Below are positions 8,551 through 16,798 of a DNA stretch of 64,000 nucleotides, piece by piece. Location of the stretch: positions 1,240,001 through 1,304,000 of the forward strand of contig NZ_AP029612.1 in NCBI RefSeq assembly GCF_040362915.1, given 5' to 3'. Source of the DNA: Sediminibacterium sp. KACHI17. Lineage in GTDB: Bacteria; Bacteroidota; Bacteroidia; Chitinophagales; Chitinophagaceae. Each line of letters opens with the position of its first letter. The first letter of the stretch is position 1. The translations under genes were made by a program, and so were the position numbers. Below the pieces are notes generated by a model. The model ran no database searches. It had not been told where the DNA came from and was given only the letters and a program-made list of their open reading frames with translations.

Positions 8551-10050
8551 ATGAGCAATGCATACTTGCATATCGAAACTTTATCCCCCTTATATGAAGA
8601 TGTACAACAAGCGGGCATTTTTGCTGATTCAAAATATTTTGTAGATGCTTTACCTAAAACAAGTGTCACTGATATTCTAGCGCGTTACGCCCATGAGCGT
8701 ACACAGCCTTTGTTTAGTTTATTAAAATTCATCCAGGAAAATTTCATATTACCAGATGTACAAACAGATGACTATTCATCTGCCAATAAACCTATTGATA
8801 CACACTTGAATGAGCTGTGGAATATTTTACAAAGAACTCCGGATGAAACAGGGGGCACATTGATATCGCTTCCTTACCCATATATTGTTCCAGGAGGAAG
8901 GTTCAGGGAGATCTATTATTGGGATAGTTATTTCACTATGTTAGGTTTACAAGAGAGTGGCAGACTCGACCTAATAGAACATATGGTGAATAATTTCGCC
9001 TTTCTTATCAATACCATTGGACATATTCCCAATGGCAACCGAACATACTATATCAGCAGATCGCAACCGCCTTTTTTCAGTATGATGGTAGGATTGTTAC
9101 AAAATACCAAAGGGCATACAATACTTGATGTTTATCTACCAGCACTTGAGAAAGAATATGCTTTTTGGATGGATGGCGCAGATCAAATTTCACCTGAGGC
9201 TCCGATATTTCGAAGGATCGTACTGATGCCCGACGGATCAATATTGAACAGGTACTGGGATGACAATTCTACACCCAGACCTGAAGCATACATTGAAGAT
9301 CTTCATATAGCAAAAGCTTCCAATAAAGAACCACAGGATGTGTACAGGCATATACGCGCAGCAGCAGAATCGGGTTGGGATTTCAGCAGCAGATGGTTTG
9401 CAGATGAAAAACATATGCATACGATCCAGACAACAGATATCATCCCTGTTGATCTGAATTGTTTGTTATTGAACCTGGAGAAAACTTTATTGGCTTGTTA
9501 TCAGCAGAATAAAAATGAAACAGCGATACATCAATTCAAACAAAAGATAGAAAGTCGTCAAAAAGCCATTCAGCTCTATTGCTGGAATAAGGAATATGGA
9601 TTTTATTTTGACTACCACATCCAACAGCAGAAAAATACCGAACGCATTACCATGGCTGGTTGCTTTCCGTTGTTCCTTGCAGTAGCTGATCAGCATCAAG
9701 CAGATGCAGCAGCCAAGGTGATAAAAGAACAACTGCTTGCAGATGGAGGTGTATTAACCACTACTCTTCAAACAGGTCAGCAATGGGATGCGCCCAATGG
9801 ATGGGCACCACTGCAATGGGTTGCTTATAAAGGATTGTGTAATTACCGGCATGATGAATTGGCCAATGAAATCAAAAAGAGATGGATGCGCCTAAATGAA
9901 CACACGTATGAAGAAACTGGTAAGATGATGGAGAAATACAATGTACAAGATATACATACTAAGGCCGGCGGTGGTGAATATCCGAATCAAGATGGATTTG
10001 GTTGGACAAATGGTGTTTATCTTACGCTAAAGAAAGGAACGGAGCAATAA
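8551..10050 (+). CDS. treF: Trehalase, glycoside hydrolase family 37
   Basis: 499 residues with both trehalase signatures: PGGRFREIYYWDSYF at about 114-128 and QWDAPNGWAP at about 410-419, plus the glycine-rich GGGEYPNQDGFGWTNGV near the C-terminus. It hydrolyses trehalose to two glucose molecules by an inverting mechanism. No signal peptide is seen, so it should be cytoplasmic, matching TreF rather than periplasmic TreA; the symbol rests on this. It starts two bases after the transporter stop, implying tight coupling: import, then cleavage. No trehalose-6-phosphate enzymes or dedicated regulator are nearby. Confidence 0.93.
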   Translation: MSNAYLHIETLSPLYEDVQQAGIFADSKYFVDALPKTSVTDILARYAHERTQPLFSLLKFIQENFILPDVQTDDYSSANKPIDTHLNELWNILQRTPDETGGTLISLPYPYIVPGGRFREIYYWDSYFTMLGLQESGRLDLIEHMVNNFAFLINTIGHIPNGNRTYYISRSQPPFFSMMVGLLQNTKGHTILDVYLPALEKEYAFWMDGADQISPEAPIFRRIVLMPDGSILNRYWDDNSTPRPEAYIEDLHIAKASNKEPQDVYRHIRAAAESGWDFSSRWFADEKHMHTIQTTDIIPVDLNCLLLNLEKTLLACYQQNKNETAIHQFKQKIESRQKAIQLYCWNKEYGFYFDYHIQQQKNTERITMAGCFPLFLAVADQHQADAAAKVIKEQLLADGGVLTTTLQTGQQWDAPNGWAPLQWVAYKGLCNYRHDELANEIKKRWMRLNEHTYEETGKMMEKYNVQDIHTKAGGGEYPNQDGFGWTNGVYLTLKKGTEQ

Positions 10051-10077
10051 AATCCGATATAAAATTTCACACATTCC

Positions 10078-10488
10078 TTATTTCTTATTTTCAATTTTCT
10101 TATCCACCTGACTTAATAAGCCACCTACGATAGCAATCGCCATACCCAACATGAGGAAGAGGTATTGTAAAATGTATTCTTCTCCTATGATGATCATTTG
10201 AGCGATCACAAGCACACAAATGATCGCACCCTGAATAACAACTACGGTATGAAAATGGCGAATTCTTTTTACGACCGTGATAATGGTAATGATCCCTAAT
10301 AAACCTATGGATACTAAAATGATCCAACCTGGAGTAGCGAAATCTGTGAACATACTTCCATTAAGAAAATAAACCGGTATACTCAGTGTGCTACCCGTAG
10401 GGTCTGTAATGAGATGATATCCCACAAACAATGCTGCACTTGCAGCCAATACGAGCATAGCAATGGTCAATTGACGAGCCGCTTTCAT
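10078..10488 (-). CDS. Small membrane protein of unknown function, four helices
   Basis: 136 residues with four clear membrane segments (AMLVLAASAALFVGYHLI; WIILVSIGLLGIITIITVV; VVIQGAIICVLVIAQMIII; YLFLMLGMAIAIVGGLL) and a lysine-rich C-terminus (SQVDKKIENKK), predicted to face the cytoplasm. I do not recognise a named family. It stands alone: the trehalase gene converges on it with a 27-base gap, and a 148-base gap separates it from the next minus-strand gene. The coding character (long frame, ATG, hydrophobic pattern) makes it a real gene. Confidence 0.78.
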   Translation of the reverse strand: MKAARQLTIAMLVLAASAALFVGYHLITDPTGSTLSIPVYFLNGSMFTDFATPGWIILVSIGLLGIITIITVVKRIRHFHTVVVIQGAIICVLVIAQMIIIGEEYILQYLFLMLGMAIAIVGGLLSQVDKKIENKK

Positions 10489-10636
10489 AGACAGGGTTTG
10501 GCGTTACGAAAAGTAGATGACTTTAAGTTAGACAGAAATAAAGCCTCCTGCAAGTGTTCCTTCAAAAACCTGCATAAAATGTCAATTTCATAAGGCATTA
10601 TCGCCGTCCTACCAACCAGAGATACCGATCAGCTGA

Positions 10637-12304
10637 TTACTGCTGCCTTTTTGTACTGATTACTTCAATATCAAAAACCAATACTTTATTAGGGGGAATA
10701 TCTTTGCTTCTGGTTCTGATTCCATAAGCCTGGGCAGATGGAATGATCACTCTTACCTTACCTCCTACTCTACATTTTGGAAGTGCCAGTTGCCATCCAC
10801 GTATCAATCTTCTTAACGGAAAAGTAGCGGGATTATCTCTTGTCTGATCAAAGATGCTTCCATCCGTCAACAATGACCCTTTATAATGAACAGTGACGGT
10901 ATCTGTGACTGACACAAAATCGCCGGTGCCCTGTTGGAGAATATGATAATAAACAGATTCAATACTGCCTGTTGTATCGATTTTACCTGCTTGAACAGCA
11001 GTGGCTATCTCTTCGATATCTTTTTTTGCCTGTGCCAGACTATCGGCATCTTTTGTATAATCAATAGTGGGTGCTTTTGAAGTATTGTTTCTTTTGAAGG
11101 AATCGCCAGGTTTCCCTTCCTGAGCCATAAAACCACCATTCCACAGATAAAACTGTTCATTGGCAACACCGGCTCCAATATCAAAACGATCTCCTGCTTT
11201 GCCGGTTGCATCTGTTGAAAATATCGCTTCTGTTAATGGCACCCATCTCCCATTTTGCTGTTGCACCCATTGATTACCGAATAAAGCCCTTCTTTGCAAG
11301 TGACCATTACTCCCTACAAAGTTTTCATTGAAAGAATAAAGGTTCGATAAACGTTTCCCATCTTTTGGAGCTCGAAAGGCGGCGATCAGTTTCCAACGCT
11401 TCAATTCAGGAACAAAAAAGTATCCCGTATAAATAGTAGTTTGTGAAGCACTATCGGGTAATGCTGTCAACATAAACTGATAGGTTTCTCCGGTTTTCCA
11501 ATCATATACCCAATGGCTATGACCGCCTGTACCTTCATTTCCAAAATCATTGGTGATCACCCCATCACCTTTTGCCAGTAGTTTAACTTTATTCTCTTCT
11601 GCTACTTTATTTCTGTCGATGGCTTCGTTGCCTGCATCCCATACAGAAAAAATCACTCTTCGCTCTTTTTCACTATTCACCTGTATTCCAAAATAGCCTC
11701 TCGAAAAACCGTTGGCCATATAAAAGCTATGAACAGGATCATATCCTTTTGGAACAGTAACTTCATTATAAAATCCGATCGCACGAATGCTATCTGCTAA
11801 TGGATATCTAAGATGTACAGAAGCCGCATTTCTTCTTGGTTTAGCATTGTATCGAAGTGCTTCAGCTCCATTTCCGGCAACGATCAAAGACTCAATCTTG
11901 ATACCTTTCGATACCAATTTTTTTGCCGAGATTACAACTTCCATAAACCCACTATCTGTAACAGGCAAGGAGCCAATCCTGATCTCTTTCGATCTTGTAC
12001 TCACAGGCACCAATACGTTGAATAATTTTCCGCCGACAGTTACTTGTATTTGTTGATTGATCTTGACAGCCGCACCATTCAATGATAACATGAGTGTACC
12101 GGGCTTTGTATGATAAAAAAAGAAGCTGATAGATTGTTTTGCATCTGACCATTGATAAACTTGTTTCCCATTTTCACTGATGAAAGGCTCTTCCTCAGTT
12201 GCAGGTAAAAGATAGGCAGTATGAACAGGGATCGTATGCTTAGATTGAGCTAGAACAGAGGAACTAATGCCTAAAAAAAGACATAAAAAGAAGATATTTC
12301 GCAT
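10637..12304 (-). CDS. DUF3472 protein fused to a C-terminal FKBP-type prolyl isomerase
   Basis: 555 residues. A signal peptide (MRNIFFLCLFLGISSSVLAQ) is followed by a beta-sandwich region resembling DUF5077 (about 25-160) and then DUF3472 (about 165-400: VTVPKGYDPVHSFYMANGF, GYFGIQVNS, VIFSVWDAG, GGHSHWVYDW). After a linker, residues about 450-550 form an FKBP domain (VTVHYKGSLLTDGSIFDQT, PLRRLIRGWQLALPKCRVG, KVLVFDIEVI). FKBP domains isomerise X-Pro bonds. DUF3472 modules occur in secreted carbohydrate-related proteins, but their activity is not established. It follows a GH1 beta-glucosidase by 66 bases on the same strand, so a joint role in glycan use is plausible. The combination in one chain is unusual. 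Confidence 0.85.
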   Translation of the reverse strand: MRNIFFLCLFLGISSSVLAQSKHTIPVHTAYLLPATEEEPFISENGKQVYQWSDAKQSISFFFYHTKPGTLMLSLNGAAVKINQQIQVTVGGKLFNVLVPVSTRSKEIRIGSLPVTDSGFMEVVISAKKLVSKGIKIESLIVAGNGAEALRYNAKPRRNAASVHLRYPLADSIRAIGFYNEVTVPKGYDPVHSFYMANGFSRGYFGIQVNSEKERRVIFSVWDAGNEAIDRNKVAEENKVKLLAKGDGVITNDFGNEGTGGHSHWVYDWKTGETYQFMLTALPDSASQTTIYTGYFFVPELKRWKLIAAFRAPKDGKRLSNLYSFNENFVGSNGHLQRRALFGNQWVQQQNGRWVPLTEAIFSTDATGKAGDRFDIGAGVANEQFYLWNGGFMAQEGKPGDSFKRNNTSKAPTIDYTKDADSLAQAKKDIEEIATAVQAGKIDTTGSIESVYYHILQQGTGDFVSVTDTVTVHYKGSLLTDGSIFDQTRDNPATFPLRRLIRGWQLALPKCRVGGKVRVIIPSAQAYGIRTRSKDIPPNKVLVFDIEVISTKRQQ

Positions 12305-12370
12305 GATGGTTGTTTGTGGTAACCAAACTTACGAAACCACCTGAGTATTTTACAGAATAAACTTTCGAGG

Positions 12371-13732
12371 TCAGCTTTTTGCGGTCAGAAAGTCTCTGAA
12401 CCAATATCCTGATTGTTTGATGGTTCGAAGTTGGGTGGCAAAATCCACATGAACCAACCCAAAACGAGCCTGGTATCCTTCGGCCCATTCAAAATTATCT
12501 GTGAGTGTCCATGCGAGGTATCCACCAATATTGACCCCTTCTTTTTTGGCACGCAAAGCAGCTGTCAGGTATTGCTGAAAATATTGAATACGATCAATAT
12601 CATTGACTTCACCTTGCATCAACCGATCTTTAAATGCAGCACCGCTTTCTGAAATAATGATCTGCTTAACGCCACCGTATAACCAAAATCGTTTGATCAT
12701 TCTGTAAAAACTTTCAGGATTGATCTCCCACCCCATAGCCGTATGAGGAACTTTACGAGTATATGCTTTGACTTCAGAAGCCTGTACAAACGGTATCAAC
12801 GGATTATATTTTACAGTCGTACTGAAATAATTTTGTATTCCTATAAAATCAAAATTGAACTGCATTTGTTCAGTGTATTTCCATGCTTTATTATAGAGAT
12901 GTAATTTATCGAGTAGTGTAAATCCTGGTTCCTGTGGATACCCTCTGCCAAGTAGTGGCTCAATGAATAATCGATTCAATAAGATATCCGCCCTTCGCGC
13001 AGCCTTTATATCTTCTTCTTTTTGCGTGTACGGCATTACCTCACTGCAGGAGAAACTGGTACCAATATTAGCTCTTGAAATATTGGCCCTGATGATTCTT
13101 CCACCTTCTGCCTGACATAAAACAGCGTTGTGTACAGCAGGTAGAAAATTACTGAGTCCTGTCTTGCCCGGAGCATGTTTACCAAGCATATAACCCAGTG
13201 AAGTAAAACCCATTGGCTCATTCAAGACGATCCAGTTTTTAACACGGTCTCCATAAGCATCAGTGCAAACTTGTACAAATCGTGTAAACCATTTAAGCAT
13301 CTGATGACTTGCCCAACCACCTTCTTTCTGTAGTGCTGCCGGAAGATCCCAATGATAAAGGGTTATAAAAGGAACCAATCCAAGTTGTAAACATTCATCA
13401 ATAATGCGATCATAAAAGGCAACACCTTCTTTATTGATCTTACCGGTTCCTTCCGGCAAAATTCGGCTCCATGAAATAGAGAATCGAAAGCAGTTAAAGC
13501 CCATTGCCTTTACAAGCATGAGGTCATCTTTATAACGATAGTAGAAATCACAGGCTGTGTTGGGTTTTGCATTGCCCTTGATCTTACCTTGTCGTTTTGA
13601 AAACTGATCCCAGATGGATGGACCCCGGCCATCTATATTCCACGCACCTTCGTTTTGTGCAGCTGAGATCGCAACTCCCCATAAGAAATCTTTACCGAAT
13701 GACTGTTTGAGTAATGCGTGCTGCTGATGCAA
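12371..13732 (-). CDS. Beta-glucosidase, glycoside hydrolase family 1
   Basis: 453 residues, full GH1 length. Signatures: FGKDFLWGVAISAAQNEGAW at the N-terminus, acid/base glutamate in LNEPMGF (about 171), nucleophile glutamate in IIISESGAAF (about 361) and the aglycone tryptophans in WTLTDNFEWAEGY near the end. The usual TENG motif is SESG here. No signal peptide, so it acts in the cytoplasm on imported beta-glucosides. The only start codon that keeps the conserved N-terminus is TTG at 13732; no ATG lies in frame before the conserved core, and the frame closes upstream at TGA (13754-13756). A DUF3472-FKBP gene follows 66 bases downstream. Confidence 0.93.
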   Translation of the reverse strand: MHQQHALLKQSFGKDFLWGVAISAAQNEGAWNIDGRGPSIWDQFSKRQGKIKGNAKPNTACDFYYRYKDDLMLVKAMGFNCFRFSISWSRILPEGTGKINKEGVAFYDRIIDECLQLGLVPFITLYHWDLPAALQKEGGWASHQMLKWFTRFVQVCTDAYGDRVKNWIVLNEPMGFTSLGYMLGKHAPGKTGLSNFLPAVHNAVLCQAEGGRIIRANISRANIGTSFSCSEVMPYTQKEEDIKAARRADILLNRLFIEPLLGRGYPQEPGFTLLDKLHLYNKAWKYTEQMQFNFDFIGIQNYFSTTVKYNPLIPFVQASEVKAYTRKVPHTAMGWEINPESFYRMIKRFWLYGGVKQIIISESGAAFKDRLMQGEVNDIDRIQYFQQYLTAALRAKKEGVNIGGYLAWTLTDNFEWAEGYQARFGLVHVDFATQLRTIKQSGYWFRDFLTAKS

Positions 13733-13864
13733 AAGAAGAATTTTACACGAAATTCATCTATTGATCCAATCATTCATATTAAGGATTTGTTACGAGCTAA
13801 AAGCCTTTAGCCATCAAATGATACTATTCTATTATAATTTCCATGGTATTTGTACATTTAGTGT

Positions 13865-14746
13865 ATGATCAGTTACAACCCAAAAGATTGGCTTCGCTTT
13901 TTATTCACTTTACATCGGACAGATACGGTCCGACAACTTTTCCCACTGATTATTTTCATTGGCTTTTACTCATGGGGAATCGTATACCTGGAAGCCAACT
14001 ATCTGAAGCTGACACAAAACAGCTATGCAAAAAATATTACGACCATGCATAGCTTATTGGGTTTTGCGATTTCTATGCTATTGGTTTTTCGCACCAATAC
14101 CGCTTATGACAGGTGGTGGGAAGGGAGAAAATTGTGGGGTGCACTGGTGAATAACAGTCGCAACCTTGCCGTAAAAATGAATAGTATTCTTTCAAGAGAG
14201 GATGAGAAAAACAGAAGTTTCTTCAAAAAGATCATCCCGCTTTTCGCAAGTGAATTGTGCATCCATCTTCAAAATGAAAAAACCAGATTGGCATTAGATG
14301 CTGATCCTCATCCTGAGATTGCAGGTTTTGACAGTAGTAAACATATCCCTAATCAGATAGTAGCATTGATGATGAACAAAGTTCATCTACTCCACCGAGA
14401 CAAACATATTTCTGATCATCAATTGCTGTTCTTGAATCATGAGTTACAATCTTTTCTCGATATCTGTGGCGCCTGTGAAAGAATAAAAAATACGCCTATT
14501 CCTTATTCCTACAGTGCATTTATTAAGAAATTCATTTTCTTCTATGTCATCACATTACCCTTAGGCTTTGCGTTGAGTTTGGGTTATCTCACAATTCCGG
14601 TAGTGATTTTTATTTTCTATGTGCTGGCAAGTCTTGAAATCATCGCAGAAGAAATAGAAGATCCTTTTGGAAAAGATGATAATGATCTGCCGATGCAAAA
14701 AATAGCGGCAAACATTGGAAAAAATATTCACGACATTTTAACCTGA
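13865..14746 (+). CDS. Bestrophin family membrane channel
   Basis: 293 residues of the bacterial bestrophin (UPF0187, YneE) family. It begins MISYNPKDWLRFLF and contains the family hallmarks: hydrophobic LLGFAISMLLVFRTNTAYDRWWEGRKLWG (FRTN..YDRW), NNSRNLAVKM, and the C-terminal IAEEIEDPFGKDDNDLPM acidic stretch. Family members form pentameric anion or cation channels in the inner membrane. The start at 13865 leads straight into the conserved segment. It converges with the DUF6265 gene (stop-to-stop gap 7 bases). Confidence 0.9.
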   Translation: MISYNPKDWLRFLFTLHRTDTVRQLFPLIIFIGFYSWGIVYLEANYLKLTQNSYAKNITTMHSLLGFAISMLLVFRTNTAYDRWWEGRKLWGALVNNSRNLAVKMNSILSREDEKNRSFFKKIIPLFASELCIHLQNEKTRLALDADPHPEIAGFDSSKHIPNQIVALMMNKVHLLHRDKHISDHQLLFLNHELQSFLDICGACERIKNTPIPYSYSAFIKKFIFFYVITLPLGFALSLGYLTIPVVIFIFYVLASLEIIAEEIEDPFGKDDNDLPMQKIAANIGKNIHDILT

Positions 14747-14753
14747 TACGATC

Positions 14754-15212
14754 TTATTCATTCGTGAAGTCAAAATTCTGTTTACTGTATTTTCCATTTC
14801 TTTTTCCCTCAATACTTGCATACATATGTTGTTTGATTCTCCTGTAAGCAATACGTTGTGGAAAATCATGGGTAGGGTTTTCGCTAATGAATTCTGTACC
14901 CCGCATGAATATAATTTTAAAAGGAACCGCATTCCCGTCATTCTGATTCATCACTGTAGGTGAATAATACCAGTCCCCTTTTCGATAAGCCAGTTCGATT
15001 GTTTCCTGTGGAATACTGTCACCATTTGACTTTACAAATAAGCTACGCCCCTGTAACGTACTGTCATTTTTTGTTTGCCATATCTCCAAGATTGTTCCTT
15101 GTGGAGTGCTGATCTTCCAGGTCCCGATCATCCACTGAACGGCAGAATTGTTTTGACCATAACTGATAATGCTTCCCATCAAGAGCAGAATCAATATTGT
15201 ACTTTTTTTCAT
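14754..15212 (-). CDS. DUF6265-like exported protein
   Basis: 152 residues: signal peptide (MKKSTILILLLMGSIISYG) and one small beta-rich domain with WMIGTWKI near the mature N-terminus, LEIWQTKNDSTLQGRS, FISENPTHDFPQRIAYRR and a final EGKRNGK. This pattern (W-IGTW, E-W, NP-HDFPQ-I-Y) matches the DUF6265 family, a lipocalin-like fold of unknown function in Bacteroidota. It is likely periplasmic. It has a long, gene-free upstream region of about 430 bases shared with the divergent response regulator. Confidence 0.8.
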   Translation of the reverse strand: MKKSTILILLLMGSIISYGQNNSAVQWMIGTWKISTPQGTILEIWQTKNDSTLQGRSLFVKSNGDSIPQETIELAYRKGDWYYSPTVMNQNDGNAVPFKIIFMRGTEFISENPTHDFPQRIAYRRIKQHMYASIEGKRNGKYSKQNFDFTNE

Positions 15213-15642
15213 AGGGTATTGACTAAATAATTAATTGATCGATTTTATATACAATAACACAAAATCTTACTACTAAAGTAGTTTTTCTCCGTTCAAATTT
15301 CAATATATTAGGATTGTCACTTACAGAAACATATTTTCAACGTATAGAATAAATGAATCGTTGTATCAATAACCTTGTAAAAATCAAACAGAACTTTTTT
15401 ACATCAAAAAAGCAAGCCGGTTCTTGAGAAAAGTATCATCACATATTCTTACTATTTATCTTTGTAATCTGGTCAGATCATCTTGCACTATAAGCCAATC
15501 CCCCAATTATAGGCGTGACTGCATTGCTACATTTTATTAGAAGCAGCAACAGTTGCTGACTGCTACTGATCACATCGAGAAAACTTGTTGACCGTAAACT
15601 ACCCTTTGCATGAAAAGCTTCTCTACTACTGCTGTCGCCAAT
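15213..15642. other. Long AT-rich intergenic region between divergent genes
   Basis: About 430 bases between the divergent DUF6265 and response-regulator genes with no convincing reading frame. It holds an exact -7-type octamer at 15457-15464 and a perfect hyphenated palindrome CAGCAAC-A-GTTGCTG at 15544-15558. A short hairpin ACTAC-TAAA-GTAGT near 15272-15287 has T residues after it. It probably carries promoters and operator sites for both genes. Confidence 0.5.
15457..15464 (+). promoter_or_regulatory. Candidate -7 promoter element
   Basis: TATCTTTG matches TAnnTTTG exactly, on the strand of the downstream response regulator. No good TTTG lies 19-21 bases upstream, and the gene start is about 150-180 bases away, which would leave a long 5' leader containing the 15544-15558 palindrome. 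Confidence 0.4.
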
Positions 15643-16308
15643 ATGGCCAACATTAAGATCATTATTGCTGATGATCATGATATATTTCGACATGGTTTAC
15701 AGGATATCCTCGAAACAGTTTCTCACTATCAGGTAATAGCTAGTTGTCGGAACGGAACAAGCTTGATCGAAGCTGCCAAAAATCATCAGCCTGATGTAAT
15801 TATCAGCGATCTTAAAATGCCAGGCATGAATGGAATTGACGCGATCAGAAGCATTCACCTTGACCAACCCGAGATTCGCTTTCTCGCACTCACCCATTTT
15901 GACGATGAATTTATGATCGCATCTGCATTGGATGCAGGTGTAACTGGATATGTAACAAAAGGGGTGAACAAAGATGAATTATTCCAAGCGATAGATGCTG
16001 TTCATAAAAACCTTACTTATTACTGTAAGAGTACTTCCCATAAACTTGCATTGATGGTGAGAAAAGGTATTTATAACCCCTTTTCTCAAAAACAAAAACA
16101 GATATTTTCAGATACAGAAAAGAAAATGATCGCATTGATCTGTGATGACAAAAGCAGTAAAGAGATCGCACAACAGCTTTCTTTAAGTGTTAGAACTGTT
16201 GAAAATTATCGTTCTGCTATTTTTAGAAAAATGAATGTCAATAGTTTAGCAGGTATGACCGTATATGCCATCAAAAACGGGCTCTATCAATATGAACAAC
16301 CTTTATGA
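15643..16308 (+). CDS. NarL/LuxR-type response regulator
   Basis: About 221 residues from ATG 15643 (MANIKIIIADDHDIFRHGL). Receiver domain about 1-120: acidic pair in ADDH, phosphoacceptor aspartate in VIISDLKMPG (about 55), threonine/serine switch in LALTHFDDE, lysine in YVTKG. A LuxR-type helix-turn-helix spans about 155-215 (ALICDDKSSKEIAQQLSLS, RTVENYRSAIFRKM). An ATG at 15610 adds 11 residues, but receivers normally begin a few residues before the first strand, so 15643 is preferred. No histidine kinase is adjacent, so it is an orphan regulator whose stimulus is unknown. Confidence 0.9.
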   Translation: MANIKIIIADDHDIFRHGLQDILETVSHYQVIASCRNGTSLIEAAKNHQPDVIISDLKMPGMNGIDAIRSIHLDQPEIRFLALTHFDDEFMIASALDAGVTGYVTKGVNKDELFQAIDAVHKNLTYYCKSTSHKLALMVRKGIYNPFSQKQKQIFSDTEKKMIALICDDKSSKEIAQQLSLSVRTVENYRSAIFRKMNVNSLAGMTVYAIKNGLYQYEQPL

Positions 16309-16692
16309 TCAGGTAGCTTCAAACCATATAGGTTTGGTATCATCCGGATCTGCATTATAGTTGATAAAAAGTTCTTCTCCTGCATTGACAGGTTTCACAG
16401 TTCTGATCTGTATCAGTTCATGTTCGAAATCCATCTCATAGATACAATTGGCTGCATAGGAATGATTGTACACCGATACATATCCCAATGCAACACAGGC
16501 CCCTTTCATTTCATCCCCCCATTCAAAAATATAATCAAACAATATCGTTTGTTCTACATTTTTTCGTTCTTCCGGAGTTAGTACCAATACCGGAGATATT
16601 TCAATAACCGTATCGATGGCTATGTCTTCTGTTGTAAAAACACCTCTGCCTCTGTTCTCAGATGGACCTATGGTAAGAAAAGGTAGAATCAT
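16309..16692 (-). CDS. SET domain protein (putative lysine methyltransferase)
   Basis: 127 residues, essentially one SET domain: N-terminal SENRGRGVFTTEDIAIDTVIE (the RGxGVFA-like strand), central VALGYVSVYNHSYAANC (N-H-S, cofactor and active-site pocket) and C-terminal GEELFINYN (the GEEL-Y motif with the catalytic tyrosine region). SET enzymes transfer methyl from S-adenosylmethionine to lysine. Bacterial short SET proteins are mostly uncharacterised, and I cannot tell the substrate. Its stop codon directly abuts the stop of the convergent response regulator (16308/16309), with no terminator between them. It has its own ATG at 16692, with a 106-base gap to mgtE. Confidence 0.85.
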   Translation of the reverse strand: MILPFLTIGPSENRGRGVFTTEDIAIDTVIEISPVLVLTPEERKNVEQTILFDYIFEWGDEMKGACVALGYVSVYNHSYAANCIYEMDFEHELIQIRTVKPVNAGEELFINYNADPDDTKPIWFEAT

Positions 16693-16798
16693 AGCCTACA
16701 AATTTCGGTTTCAGGTAAAGATACCGCTACATCTGAAAAGTTTGGATGCTAATAGTCCTTCTAATGGAGCTTTCGGTATAACTTATTAAATTGCACAC

